From: JACVRW01 sp963808545
Lineage (GTDB): Bacteria > Actinomycetota > Thermoleophilia > Solirubrobacterales > Thermoleophilaceae
Length of the DNA stretch: 64,000 nt
NCBI GenBank assembly: GCA_963808545.1
Contig: CAWEGB010000008.1
Coordinates: 806,001 to 870,000 of the forward strand
Direction of reading: 5' to 3'
Positions 1-7,782 of this stretch are shown here, one piece after another. The first letter of the stretch is position 1. The number at the start of each line of letters is the position of its first letter. A program made the position numbers and the translations under genes. The notes beneath the pieces are model-generated. The model saw nothing but the letters and a program-made list of their open reading frames with translations. It had not been told where the DNA came from and did not search any database.

Positions 1-715
1 CCTTCTTCGGCCGCCGGTAGCCCACCGCCGCCTGCACGCTCGAGGGACGCCATTTCTGGCCTCCCCGCAAGGTCGGCACTCCCTCGTCGTTGAGGGTGTC
101 GGCGATGGCCTGCAGCGTCATCCCCTCGGCGCGCATCTCGGCGATGCGTTGTTTGAGCGGAGGCACGTCGGAGACCGATGGCCGGCTGATCGGGGTGCCC
201 TTGGCGCGTGCGGCGGCCAGGCCTTTGCGGGTGGCTTGGCCGAGGCGATCGCGTTCCCAGCCGCTGACCGAGACGATCACGTTGGCTGCTTTGCGTCCGG
301 CGGGGTTGGCGGTGTCGATGTTTTCCTCGAGCGACACGAACCGCCCGCCGCTGCGACCGACCGATCTCAGGATCTCCCCGAGTTCGGCTACGGCCAGGCT
401 GAGTTGCGGCAGGGCGTAGACGACCACGCACGAGGCTTCGCCCGCCTGTATCCGGCCGAGTGTGCGGGCCAGTCCGGGCCGGCCGGCGGCGCGGCCGCTT
501 TCCGGCTCGACGTCGCTGACGATCTCCAGCAGCTCCCAGCCCCGCTGGTCACTGGCCGCCGCGATCGCCTGGATCTGGCCTTGCAGGCCCGTTTGGTCGA
601 TCGGCACGCCCCTGGGGGCGCTGACGTAGCCGATCGCGCGCACGGCCTTTCGCCGTTCACCGTTCACCGTCGTTGGCTTCGCGGTCTTGGCCGCCGCCGG
701 GGGTGTGATCTTCAC
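1..715 (-). CDS. Serine-recombinase-like protein (resolvase family), 3' end outside window
   Basis: About 238 residues are visible and the frame stays open to the window edge. A Pro/Ala/Lys-rich leader of about 25 residues precedes a resolvase-type N-terminal domain (residues 26-165; RAIGYVSAP at the catalytic-serine position, Ser32), followed by a recombinase-like helical part (EGMTLQAIADTLNDEGVPT, then WRPSSVQAAV). The GTG start overlaps the stop of the upstream peptidoglycan-binding gene (GTGA), so the two are probably translationally coupled. Oddity: canonical serine recombinases have Tyr-x-Arg-Val-Ser; here the Arg position is Tyr (GYVS), so strand exchange activity is doubtful. It could be a DNA-binding regulator derived from a recombinase. 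The family is clear; the function is not. Confidence 0.7.
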   Translation of the reverse strand, partial: MKITPPAAAKTAKPTTVNGERRKAVRAIGYVSAPRGVPIDQTGLQGQIQAIAAASDQRGWELLEIVSDVEPESGRAAGRPGLARTLGRIQAGEASCVVVYALPQLSLAVAELGEILRSVGRSGGRFVSLEENIDTANPAGRKAANVIVSVSGWERDRLGQATRKGLAAARAKGTPISRPSVSDVPPLKQRIAEMRAEGMTLQAIADTLNDEGVPTLRGGQKWRPSSVQAAVGYRRPKK

Positions 716-1455
716 CGCCGGCTGTGGTGGGGTCGGGTCGGGGCCTCCGCACCAGCGGACTGCAGGCTGCCGTTGCTCTTGGGTTTGCGGGCGGGGGCGA
801 CGCGGCCGCGCAGCGCGCCGAACAGAGCCGACGCGAGCAGCAGCGGCAGCGCCAGCGCGAGCATCACGCCGGGCTCGATTTCCTCCTCCTGCCCGGGGGC
901 GGCGGCGGGCGACAGCGAACCCCCCAGCCCGGACTCGTCGTTGTCACTCGCGGGTGCGGGTGTATCCATCGGCGCCCGCACCGGCAGCGCCCCCTGCTGG
1001 GGCTGCCGGGGGTTTCCGGCCGGGCGGGTGTCGTCAGCGGCAGCGCTCCTGGTGGCCGCCAGCAGCTGTCGGGCGGTCTGGCGCCCCGCGATCCCGTCCA
1101 CCGTCATGCCCGCCTTGTGCTGGAAGCGGGCCACGCCGGCCTCGGTCAGCGGCCCATACAGGCCGTCCACCGGGCCCGGACGCGCACCCAGACGCGTCAG
1201 CAGCCGCTGCAGCGCCCTCACGCGCCGCGCCTCTCCCTGGACCGTGCGCGGGGCAACCCCCACGCGCTGGTAGCCCGCGCCCACGGTCAGCGGGGCGCTG
1301 GCCGAACGCGCCAGGCTCGCGGCCGTGCGCACCAGAACCGGCTCCCCGGACTCCGACCGCGGGTTCTGACCCGCGGCGGCGGTGGCCGGCACCAACAGCG
1401 CCATCAGCGCGGCGGCCACCGGCCGTCCCGGCGACTCGGCGACAGACCAAGCCAT
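712..1455 (-). CDS. Secreted/membrane-anchored peptidoglycan-binding protein
   Basis: A 247-residue protein. A hydrophobic N-terminal segment (about residues 11-29) looks like a signal peptide. A PG_binding_1 domain follows at about 76-133 (RALQRLLTRLG, then VDGLYGPLTEAGVARFQ and the DGIAGRQT motif). A Pro/Gln/Asp-rich linker leads to a C-terminal membrane helix at about 196-214 and a basic tail. It should therefore sit in the membrane with its binding domain in the cell wall. Start choice is uncertain: a good ribosome-binding sequence (GAGGAG) lies about 18 bases upstream of this ATG and fits better a second ATG at 1468 that is out of frame. The gene lies 88 bases downstream of the repeat protein and overlaps the recombinase-like gene by 4 bases. 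Confidence 0.75.
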   Translation of the reverse strand: MAWSVAESPGRPVAAALMALLVPATAAAGQNPRSESGEPVLVRTAASLARSASAPLTVGAGYQRVGVAPRTVQGEARRVRALQRLLTRLGARPGPVDGLYGPLTEAGVARFQHKAGMTVDGIAGRQTARQLLAATRSAAADDTRPAGNPRQPQQGALPVRAPMDTPAPASDNDESGLGGSLSPAAAPGQEEEIEPGVMLALALPLLLASALFGALRGRVAPARKPKSNGSLQSAGAEAPTRPHHSRR

Positions 1456-1530
1456 ATGTCGTGTACATGGTTTCTCCTCATCGAGCGATGAGCCCCGGGC
1501 GCAAACCAGCGCCCCAGGCAGGTCTGACTA

Positions 1531-1545
1531 AGCCCCGCGGGGGCT
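1531..1545 (-). terminator. Short GC hairpin at the end of the repeat-protein gene
   Basis: AGCCCC and GGGGCT arms (1531-1536 and 1540-1545) around a 3-base loop overlap the stop codon of the repeat protein. No T tract follows in the minus direction, so termination is only a possibility. Confidence 0.3.
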
Positions 1546-2989
1546 AGCCAGGCCGCTCGATGACGGCGACAAAAGCCGCCTGGCGCCACGGAGCCGGCGC
1601 GAGCTGCAAACGCCGGCTGAGGCGCATGGCGGCCAGGGCCGCCAGAGAAGCGAGAAGAGCGAAAAACAAGCCGAAACCGAAGCCGCTGCCGCCGGCCTGG
1701 CCCGCACCCGAACCCGGCGCCGGGCTAGGCGGGACAGGCTCAGTAGACCCGCCAGGCGAGCCCGCACCGGGCAGCGGGATCGACCGCACCGCAACACCAG
1801 ACGGCGCATAACCGAGCGAACTCGCGCTCGCGGCCGGCGTGCCCAGCCAACCGGCGGCCGGGCCACCGGGGCGGGTAGCCGCGGGGCCATTGCCGGCGCC
1901 GGCGCCGGGTCGCGCAGCGAGCTCGCCGAACGGGACAGCGGGCGCCGGTGTGGCCGGGGTCACGGGGGCTGCCGGGGCCGTCTGGGGCGTGGGCGGCGGC
2001 GCTTGGGACGTCGTGTCCTGAGGGGGCGCCACGGGGCCGGAGGGTGCCGGCTCCAGATCGCGCGGCGCGAGGAGGTCGCCGGCGGGCGAGATGAGGGTGC
2101 CGGCCTCTTCGATGAGCGGGGCGACGAGACCGCCAGCCTGCCCGAGCGGCGCGTTCAGCACGCCGGCGGCAGTGTCGACGACCGGAGCAAGGAGAGAGCC
2201 GGCGGCGCCGGTCAGGGGAGCCAGCGGGCCGGTCGGACCGGTCACGGGCTCAAGCGCTCCGCCGACCGCGTCGGTCACCGGCACGAGCAGGCCGGTCGCG
2301 GTATCGGTCACCGGCTCCAGCACCTGACCCGCGACGTCGGTGACGGGCACCAGCAGGCCGGTCGCGGTATCGGTCACCGGCTCCAGCACCTGACCCGCGA
2401 CGTCGGTGACGGGCACCAGCAGGCCGGTCGCGGTATCGGTCACCGGCTCCAGCACCTGACCCGCGACGTCGGTGACGGGCACCAGCAGGCCGGCCGCGGT
2501 ATCGGTCACCGGCTCCAGAACGGTTCCCACGACGTCGACCGCCGGCTCGACCAGACCCGTCGCGGCGTCCGTGACCGGCGACAGCACCTGACCCGCGACG
2601 TCCGTGACGGGCACCAGCAGGCCGGCCGCGGTATCGGTCACCGGCTCCAGAACGGTTCCCACGACGTCGGCCGCCGGCTCGACCAGACCCGTCGCGGCGT
2701 CCGTGACCGGCGACAGCGTCTGACCCACGGCCTCGTTCACCGGCGCGAGCAGCTGGCCGCCGGTGTCTGCGAGCGGGGCGAGCAGCTCATCGGCTGCGTC
2801 GGCCACCGGAGCCAGGGTGTCGTCGGCGACATCGGCGAGCGGAGCGACGATCTGATCGGCGGCATCGATCACCGGCGCAAGGGCGTCATCGGCGACATCG
2901 GCCACCGGCGTCACAACCTGATCGGCGGCATCGATCACCGGCGTCACAACCTGATCGGCGGCATCGATCACCGGCGTCACGGGCGTCAT
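1544..2989 (-). CDS. C-terminal part of giant 11-residue-repeat secreted protein (downstream of a frameshift)
   Basis: 481 residues as an open frame. Residues 1-300 continue the 11-residue repeats of the upstream frame (units such as EPVTDTATGLL and VPVTDVAGQVL). A Pro/Ala/Gly-rich linker follows. The protein ends with a membrane helix (GFGLFFALLASLAALAA), arginines and a tail reading LAPAPWR then FVAVIERPG. It has no signal peptide or convincing start of its own; its GTG at 2989 is inside the repeat. It is best read as the distal part of one protein of about 959 residues that begins at 4424, separated from it by a +1 base near 2971-2990. The reunited protein would be exported, span the wall with its repeats and anchor at the C-terminus. 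The repeats match no catalytic family that I recognise. Confidence 0.6.
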   Translation of the reverse strand: MTPVTPVIDAADQVVTPVIDAADQVVTPVADVADDALAPVIDAADQIVAPLADVADDTLAPVADAADELLAPLADTGGQLLAPVNEAVGQTLSPVTDAATGLVEPAADVVGTVLEPVTDTAAGLLVPVTDVAGQVLSPVTDAATGLVEPAVDVVGTVLEPVTDTAAGLLVPVTDVAGQVLEPVTDTATGLLVPVTDVAGQVLEPVTDTATGLLVPVTDVAGQVLEPVTDTATGLLVPVTDAVGGALEPVTGPTGPLAPLTGAAGSLLAPVVDTAAGVLNAPLGQAGGLVAPLIEEAGTLISPAGDLLAPRDLEPAPSGPVAPPQDTTSQAPPPTPQTAPAAPVTPATPAPAVPFGELAARPGAGAGNGPAATRPGGPAAGWLGTPAASASSLGYAPSGVAVRSIPLPGAGSPGGSTEPVPPSPAPGSGAGQAGGSGFGFGLFFALLASLAALAAMRLSRRLQLAPAPWRQAAFVAVIERPG

Positions 2990-3790
2990 CGGCGACGTCG
3001 GCCACCGGCGTCACAACCTGATCGGCGGCATCGATCACCGGCGCAAGGGCGTCATCGGCGGCATCGATCACCGGCGTCACAACCTGATCGGCGGCATCGA
3101 TCACCGGCGCAAGGGCGTCATCGGCGACGTCGGCCACCGGCGTCACAACCTGATCGGCGGCATCGATCACCGGCGCAAGGGCGTCATCGGCGACGTCGGC
3201 CACCGGCGTGACGACCGGATCGGCGAGATCGGTGAGCGGCGCGACCGTCTCGTCGGCCACATCGGCCACCGGCGCAAGGGCGTCATCGGCGACGTCGGCC
3301 ACCGGCGTGACGACCGGATCGGCGAGATCGGCGAGCGGGGCGAGCAGCTCATCGGCCGCGTCGGCCACCGGAGCCACCGCGCCGTCGGCGACATCGGCGA
3401 GCGGGGCGAGCAACTCATCGGCCGCGTCGGCCACCGGAGCCACCGCGCCGTCAGCGACATCGGCGAGCGGAGCGACGGCCTGGTCGGCGACGTCGGCCAC
3501 CGGCGCGAGCAGCTGGCCGCCGGTGTCGGCGAGCGGGGCGAGCAGCTCATCGGCCGCGTCGGCCACCGGAGCCACCGCGTCGTCGGCGACATCGGCGAGC
3601 GGAGCGACGGCCTGGCCGGTGGCGTCGGTCACCGGCGTCACGACCGGATCGGCGAGATCGGCGAGCGGCGCGACCGTCTCGTCGGCGACATCGGCCACCG
3701 GCGCGAGGGCGTCATCGGCGGCGTCGGTCACCGGCGTCGGGACTTCCTCTGCGGACTCGCCCGTGGGCGTCAGCGCGTTCGCTGCGGTGT
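2090..3790 (-). repeat. 33/66-bp tandem repeats encoding 11-residue units
   Basis: Imperfect tandem units of about 33 bases, frequently paired into 66-base units, run through both halves of the secreted protein. Blocks around 2290-2640 and 2880-3200 are almost identical copies (for example repeated GCATCGATCACCGGCG and GTCATCGGCGACGTCGGCC). Such near-identity makes copy-number change by recombination, or mis-assembly, easy. A chimeric junction at 2971-2990 carries the frameshift. Confidence 0.85.
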
Positions 3791-4424
3791 CGATGGCCGG
3801 CGCCACCAAGTCGTCCGCGGCGTCGGTGGCCGGGCCGGTCACCGACTCGATGGCGGGCGGCGTGCCGGGTTCCGCCGAGATGGTCTCCTCGACCGGCTCA
3901 GGCGCCACGGCGGCGGCGAGGTCAGGGAGAACGGCCGGTTGGGGGGCGGACGGCGCCGCGGCGGGCTCGGCCGCCGCGACCGGCTCGGGCGCTTCCGGCA
4001 CCGCGACCGGCTCGGGCGCTTCCGGAGCCGCGACCGGCTCAGGCGCCGCGACCGGCTCGAGCGCTTCGGGTGTCGCTGCGGGCTCAGGCACCGCGACCGG
4101 CTCGGGCGCTTCCGGCACCGCGACCGGCTCGGGCGCTTCCGGTGCCGCGGCGGGCTCAGACACCGCTACCGGCTCGGGCGCTTCGGGCGCCGCGACCGGT
4201 TCAGGCGCCGCGGGCAGCGCCTCGGCGGTCTGCGTGACTTCCTCGGGAACTACCTCCACGACGTCCGGCACCGATGGAGCGACGGGGGCGGTCGGCAGCT
4301 GGGCCGACGCTCCCGGCGCCCACGTCAGCAGCGCCGTGGCGGCAACCACCGTGGCGGTGATGCTCCGGCGCCACCTGGGCCGGCGGGCCACGGCGTTCTT
4401 GGCTGTGGGCGCTTCGTCGTTCAC
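2886..4424 (-). CDS. N-terminal part of giant 11-residue-repeat secreted protein (frameshifted)
   Basis: 512 residues as an open frame with a GTG start. It has a basic N-terminus, a signal peptide (about 17-42, ending GASAQ), a Pro-Glu-Ala-Val-rich stretch (about 65-170; PEAPEPVAVPE-type units), then 11-residue repeats of the form x-P-V/L-x-D-x-A-D-x-x-V/L (for example APVADVADDAL, APVIDAADQVV, APLADTGGQLL). The repeat pattern breaks abruptly at the last 30 or so residues, which turn Arg/Cys-rich (RDAGDRCRRSGC), a typical out-of-frame signature, while the pattern resumes in the adjacent frame at 1544-2989. Without the shift it would be one protein of about 959 residues. As it stands, this product would be secreted without its membrane anchor. 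The function may be structural or cell-wall associated. Confidence 0.65.
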   Translation of the reverse strand: MNDEAPTAKNAVARRPRWRRSITATVVAATALLTWAPGASAQLPTAPVAPSVPDVVEVVPEEVTQTAEALPAAPEPVAAPEAPEPVAVSEPAAAPEAPEPVAVPEAPEPVAVPEPAATPEALEPVAAPEPVAAPEAPEPVAVPEAPEPVAAAEPAAAPSAPQPAVLPDLAAAVAPEPVEETISAEPGTPPAIESVTGPATDAADDLVAPAIDTAANALTPTGESAEEVPTPVTDAADDALAPVADVADETVAPLADLADPVVTPVTDATGQAVAPLADVADDAVAPVADAADELLAPLADTGGQLLAPVADVADQAVAPLADVADGAVAPVADAADELLAPLADVADGAVAPVADAADELLAPLADLADPVVTPVADVADDALAPVADVADETVAPLTDLADPVVTPVADVADDALAPVIDAADQVVTPVADVADDALAPVIDAADQVVTPVIDAADDALAPVIDAADQVVTPVADVADDARDAGDRCRRSGCDAGDRCRRSGCDAGGRCRR

Positions 4425-4516
4425 GGGTTCCGGTCCGTCGTAATCGACTACGAAGGTGGCCTACCCGGGCGAAACCAGCGCTGGGCATCCCGAACGCAAC
4501 AACCTGCTCCATTTTC

Positions 4517-4529
4517 CCGCAAATTGCGG
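4517..4529. promoter_or_regulatory. Palindrome in the divergent promoter region
   Basis: A perfect inverted repeat CCGCAAATTGCGG (6-base arms, one central base) lies in the 185-base AT-richer gap between the divergent starts at 4424 and 4610. It is a candidate operator, or a hairpin in the leader of the repeat-protein transcript. The regulator is unknown. Confidence 0.35.
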
Positions 4530-4609
4530 CTTTTCGTGGCCCAAAAACCTGTGCACGTATACGCAATTCCCTCGTTCGACATGCTCCTGACAGCGACAGA
4601 TCCCCTCCC

Positions 4610-4990
4610 GTGACCCCCTCAGCCACCCCCATCCGAGACAACGACGAGCTCCTGCGAAGGGCCAAACGGCGGCTCGATCGCCTCGCCCTCTACCCCGAGC
4701 CCGTCGCCCTTGAAGGGGTGAGGATCCGGGTCGCTCCGTGGCTGTTTCGGGTGCCCGGGTTTCGCCGCTTCGGGGGCTACGCCACCCGCCGGAACATCTG
4801 GCTGAGGCGACCGGATGTCGATGAGCGGCTGATCACCCACGAGCTCTGCCACGTGTGGCAGCTGCAGCATGAGGCCGTGCGGGTCTGGCTGTCCTACGCG
4901 CGCCCCTCGACGTTCAGTGACGACCGCACGGCCTACCGCGCGAACCGCTACGAGATCGAGGCCCGAATGGCGGCTGAGACGGTGAACTGA
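4610..4990 (+). CDS. Small putative zinc metallopeptidase-like protein (HELCH motif)
   Basis: 126 residues with a GTG start. The centre carries a zincin-type HExxH motif (HELCH, His77-Glu78-His81) in a helix (LITHELCHVWQLQHE), and acidic residues in RYEIEA (about 114-118) could supply a third ligand or helix support. No signal peptide or membrane helix is visible. Such compact HExxH proteins resemble DUF4157/eCIS-core-like minimal metallopeptidase folds, but I cannot assign the family firmly. It is divergent from the repeat-protein gene and convergent with clpX (7 bases between stops). Substrate unknown. Confidence 0.6.
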   Translation: MTPSATPIRDNDELLRRAKRRLDRLALYPEPVALEGVRIRVAPWLFRVPGFRRFGGYATRRNIWLRRPDVDERLITHELCHVWQLQHEAVRVWLSYARPSTFSDDRTAYRANRYEIEARMAAETVN

Positions 4991-4997
4991 GCGACGG

Positions 4998-6281
4998 TCA
5001 GGCCGACTCGGCCCGCGCCTCCTCGGCCTCTTCGTCATCCGACACGGCCTCGGTGACCAACGTCGGCTTGAGCTGCTTCTCGATCGTCTCCCTCGTGACG
5101 ACGCACTTCTTGACGTCGCGACGCGACGGCAGCTCGAACTGCACGTCCAGGAGGGTCTCTTCGAGGATCGAGCGCAGGCCGCGCGCCCCGGTCTCGCGGT
5201 CGAGCGCCTTGTTGGCGATCGCCTCGAGCGAGTCGTCGGCGAAGACCAGCTCGATTCCGTCGAACTGGAAGAAGCGCTGAAACTGCTTGACGAGCGCGTT
5301 GCGCGGCTCGGTGAGGATGGTCACGAGGTCGTCGCGCGTGAGCTGGTGGATCACGGAGGCCACCGGCAGCCGGCCGATGAACTCCGGAATCAGGCCGTAA
5401 TCCACGAGATCCTCGGGAAGCACCCGCTCGAACAGGTCGCCGGTGTCCTTGTTGTGCTTGGAGGACACCGTCGCCCCGAAGCCCACTCCCTTGTGGCCGA
5501 TCCGCCGCTCGACCACCTTGTCGAGATCCGCGAACGCTCCGCCGCAGATGAACAGGACGTTCGTGGTGTCGATGGTGAGGAACTCCTGGTGCGGGTGCTT
5601 GCGCCCGCCCTGCGGCGGCACCGAGGCCACCGTGCCCTCGAGGATCTTCAGCAGCGCCTGCTGCACGCCCTCGCCCGACACGTCGCGCGTGATCGACGGG
5701 TTGTCCGCCTTGCGCGCGATCTTGTCGACCTCGTCGATGTAGATGATCCCGGTCTCGGCCTTCTTCACGTCGAAGTCGGCCGCCTGGATCAGCTTGAGCA
5801 GGATGTTCTCCACGTCCTCGCCGACGTAGCCGGCCTCGGTCAGCGCCGTGGCGTCGGCGATCGCGAAGGGGACGTTCAGGATCTTGGCAAGCGTCTGGGC
5901 GAGCAGTGTCTTCCCGCAGCCCGTGGGGCCGAGGAGAAGGATGTTCGACTTCTGCAGCTCGAGGTCCTGTTCGCCCTCGGCCTGCATCATCTGCACGCGC
6001 TTGTAGTGGTTGTAGACCGCCACTGACAGCGTGCGCTTGGCCGGCTCCTGGCCGACCACGTACTCCTGGAGGACCGAGTAGATCTCCTTCGGCTTCGGGA
6101 GGTTCTCGAGGTCGAAGGTGGGAGCTCCGGTCAGCTCCTCGTCGATGATCTCGTTACAGAGATCGATGCACTCGTCGCAGATGTAGACCCCGGGCCCGGC
6201 GATCAGCTTCTTCACCTGTCGCTGGGACTTTCCGCAGAAGCTGCAGAGGAGCTGTTCGTTGGAGTCGGTGGGTCGGGCCAC
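4998..6281 (-). CDS. clpX: ATP-dependent Clp protease ATP-binding subunit ClpX
   Basis: 427 residues, normal length. An N-terminal C4 zinc-binding domain (Cys13, Cys16, Cys35, Cys38) recruits substrates and adaptors. The AAA+ module has Walker A GPTGCGKT (about 118-125), the pore loop GYVGED (151-156), Walker B IIYIDEVDK (179-187) and the ERRIGHKG region, with the ClpB-D2-like C-terminal subdomain ending in an acidic tail. ClpX unfolds tagged proteins and feeds them to ClpP in the cytoplasm. In many bacteria clpX directly follows clpP; here a gene on the opposite strand (6400-7752) lies between them, so clpX must have its own promoter in 6282-6399. Confidence 0.97.
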   Translation of the reverse strand: MARPTDSNEQLLCSFCGKSQRQVKKLIAGPGVYICDECIDLCNEIIDEELTGAPTFDLENLPKPKEIYSVLQEYVVGQEPAKRTLSVAVYNHYKRVQMMQAEGEQDLELQKSNILLLGPTGCGKTLLAQTLAKILNVPFAIADATALTEAGYVGEDVENILLKLIQAADFDVKKAETGIIYIDEVDKIARKADNPSITRDVSGEGVQQALLKILEGTVASVPPQGGRKHPHQEFLTIDTTNVLFICGGAFADLDKVVERRIGHKGVGFGATVSSKHNKDTGDLFERVLPEDLVDYGLIPEFIGRLPVASVIHQLTRDDLVTILTEPRNALVKQFQRFFQFDGIELVFADDSLEAIANKALDRETGARGLRSILEETLLDVQFELPSRRDVKKCVVTRETIEKQLKPTLVTEAVSDDEEAEEARAESA

Positions 6282-6399
6282 AAGTCTCTCCTCGGGGGCG
6301 AGGGTATCAGCGGGGCTTCGCCCAGGTAGATACTCGACGCAGGCGCAGCTCCCTGCAAGCGGGGCGCTGTTTCGCAGACCGTCGTATTACGCTGCCGCG

Positions 6400-7752
6400 A
6401 TGCTCAGAGCTCGCTTGGTCGCGCTCGCCGCCCTTCCTCTCCTGCTTGCGGGCTGCGTGGGCGAGCGCCCGGAGGACCCGGTGGTGCTGACCGGGGCACA
6501 GCTGCCCCGTCTGGCCGGCACGGCGCCCGACAAGGTGATCGCCTACCGCTGGCTGGGCGAGCGCTGGGACCAGGTCCCGGTTCAGGTGGACGAGCGCGCG
6601 CGGGTCGACCTGGCCAAGCCGAAGAACGCGGCGCCGGTGGGCCAGACCTTCCTCACCTACACCGATCCCAACACCTTCACGGGCCCCGACCCCACCGCCG
6701 GCGTCGACGCCGACGACGAGGTGGTCTTCATGGGCATCGATGGCGCTCTCGAGGCGCCCGCGGGCCAGTCTCCGCCCGGCGTGGCGGCCGGCACCGGCAC
6801 GAAGGTCAGGGTCTTCGATTCCACCGGAGATCCGACCCCGGCCTGGATCTATCTGGGTCGGCAGACCGGCAACCTCGATCAGGCGGCCGGGCGGCCTTAC
6901 GTCGACTACGACTTCAACCTCCTCTCCGGCGACTACAGGACCACCTACCGGCTCGGGGCGGGACCGAACCCGGAGAACTCAACGGCGAGCACCGCCTTCT
7001 ACTCGCATCACTTCTCCGACCGCTGGGTGGACGACTCCCTGCGGATCACCGCCGGCGCGGCCACCGGCGTGGACATCCTCGATCGCCACAAGAACCTGTT
7101 CGCGCCCGGCAACTGCGTTCGCTCGGAGGACACGTTCTCGGCCGGCGCCGGGGCGATGATCGCGAACAAGAGCGGGCCGGTCAGGGGCATCAGGTCGTAC
7201 ATCGGAGCCAACTCCGGCGTCTACACGCACCGCGAGCACCTGTTCTACGAGCGCCGCCAGGACATCACGACCTTCCTGCGCGTGCACGCCATCCCCGGAG
7301 TGATGGACTTCTTCGACTACTCGCCGGCCGCCTCCGGGATGACCTACCGCCACGACGTCGACCAGCGAGGCTTCAGGGTCGACGGAGTGCCGGACTCTCC
7401 CACCGCCGGTCCCATCCGGTGGGAGACGATGGACGGCCCTCAGGGTTCACTCGGCATCGCCCACACCATCACCTCGAACGTGCCCGGGCTCACCAACACC
7501 TCGTACTACCTCGACAAGCAGACGCCCACGGGCGGCGCCGAGACCCAGTGCACCGGGGACGGATCGGCCTACGGGTCGAGCGGGCCGCGAATCGCCCAGG
7601 CGCTGCCCAACACCGATCCGACGATCGGGGCGGCCAACAGCCTGGCCACCACGCGCCACCTGTTCTACGGCGCGCCGGGCAAGGCCGTGGGGCCGGACGA
7701 GCTGGAGCAGGTCACGGTGCCGCTCCAGACGACGGTCACTCCCTGGCCCTGA
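6400..7752 (+). CDS. Putative secreted lipoprotein of unknown function
   Basis: 450 residues when started at ATG 6400; an upstream in-frame start at 6259 would overlap clpX and bury the signal sequence. The N-terminus is a lipoprotein signal peptide with lipobox LLAGC (Cys19). The mature part is rich in Gly, Asp, Tyr and Trp, with acidic stretches (GVDADDEVVFMGIDG) and a beta-rich look; no catalytic motif is evident. It is probably exported and lipid-anchored on the outside of the cytoplasmic membrane. It lies between clpX and clpP on the other strand, divergent from clpX and convergent with clpP. I do not recognise the family. Confidence 0.7.
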   Translation: MLRARLVALAALPLLLAGCVGERPEDPVVLTGAQLPRLAGTAPDKVIAYRWLGERWDQVPVQVDERARVDLAKPKNAAPVGQTFLTYTDPNTFTGPDPTAGVDADDEVVFMGIDGALEAPAGQSPPGVAAGTGTKVRVFDSTGDPTPAWIYLGRQTGNLDQAAGRPYVDYDFNLLSGDYRTTYRLGAGPNPENSTASTAFYSHHFSDRWVDDSLRITAGAATGVDILDRHKNLFAPGNCVRSEDTFSAGAGAMIANKSGPVRGIRSYIGANSGVYTHREHLFYERRQDITTFLRVHAIPGVMDFFDYSPAASGMTYRHDVDQRGFRVDGVPDSPTAGPIRWETMDGPQGSLGIAHTITSNVPGLTNTSYYLDKQTPTGGAETQCTGDGSAYGSSGPRIAQALPNTDPTIGAANSLATTRHLFYGAPGKAVGPDELEQVTVPLQTTVTPWP

Positions 7753-7782
7753 GGGCTCCGGCCGGCCGCCGGAGCCGCCGGG

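Noticed and set aside
2003..3211. Long plus-strand frame of 402 residues with His/Arg repeats over the repeat region
   Set aside because: It mirrors the minus-strand tandem repeat; His/Arg/Gly periodicity is a codon shadow, with no start context or domain.
3208..4443. Plus-strand Ser/Ala/Gly/Thr-rich frame of 411 residues
   Set aside because: Antisense of the repeat gene; low-complexity composition follows from GC-rich repeats, whereas the minus strand has signal peptide and anchor.
4443..4609. Cyclic-di-GMP (GEMM) riboswitch before the repeat protein
   Set aside because: Only short resemblances (GCACAGG, AAAGCC) without the paired core; not supported.
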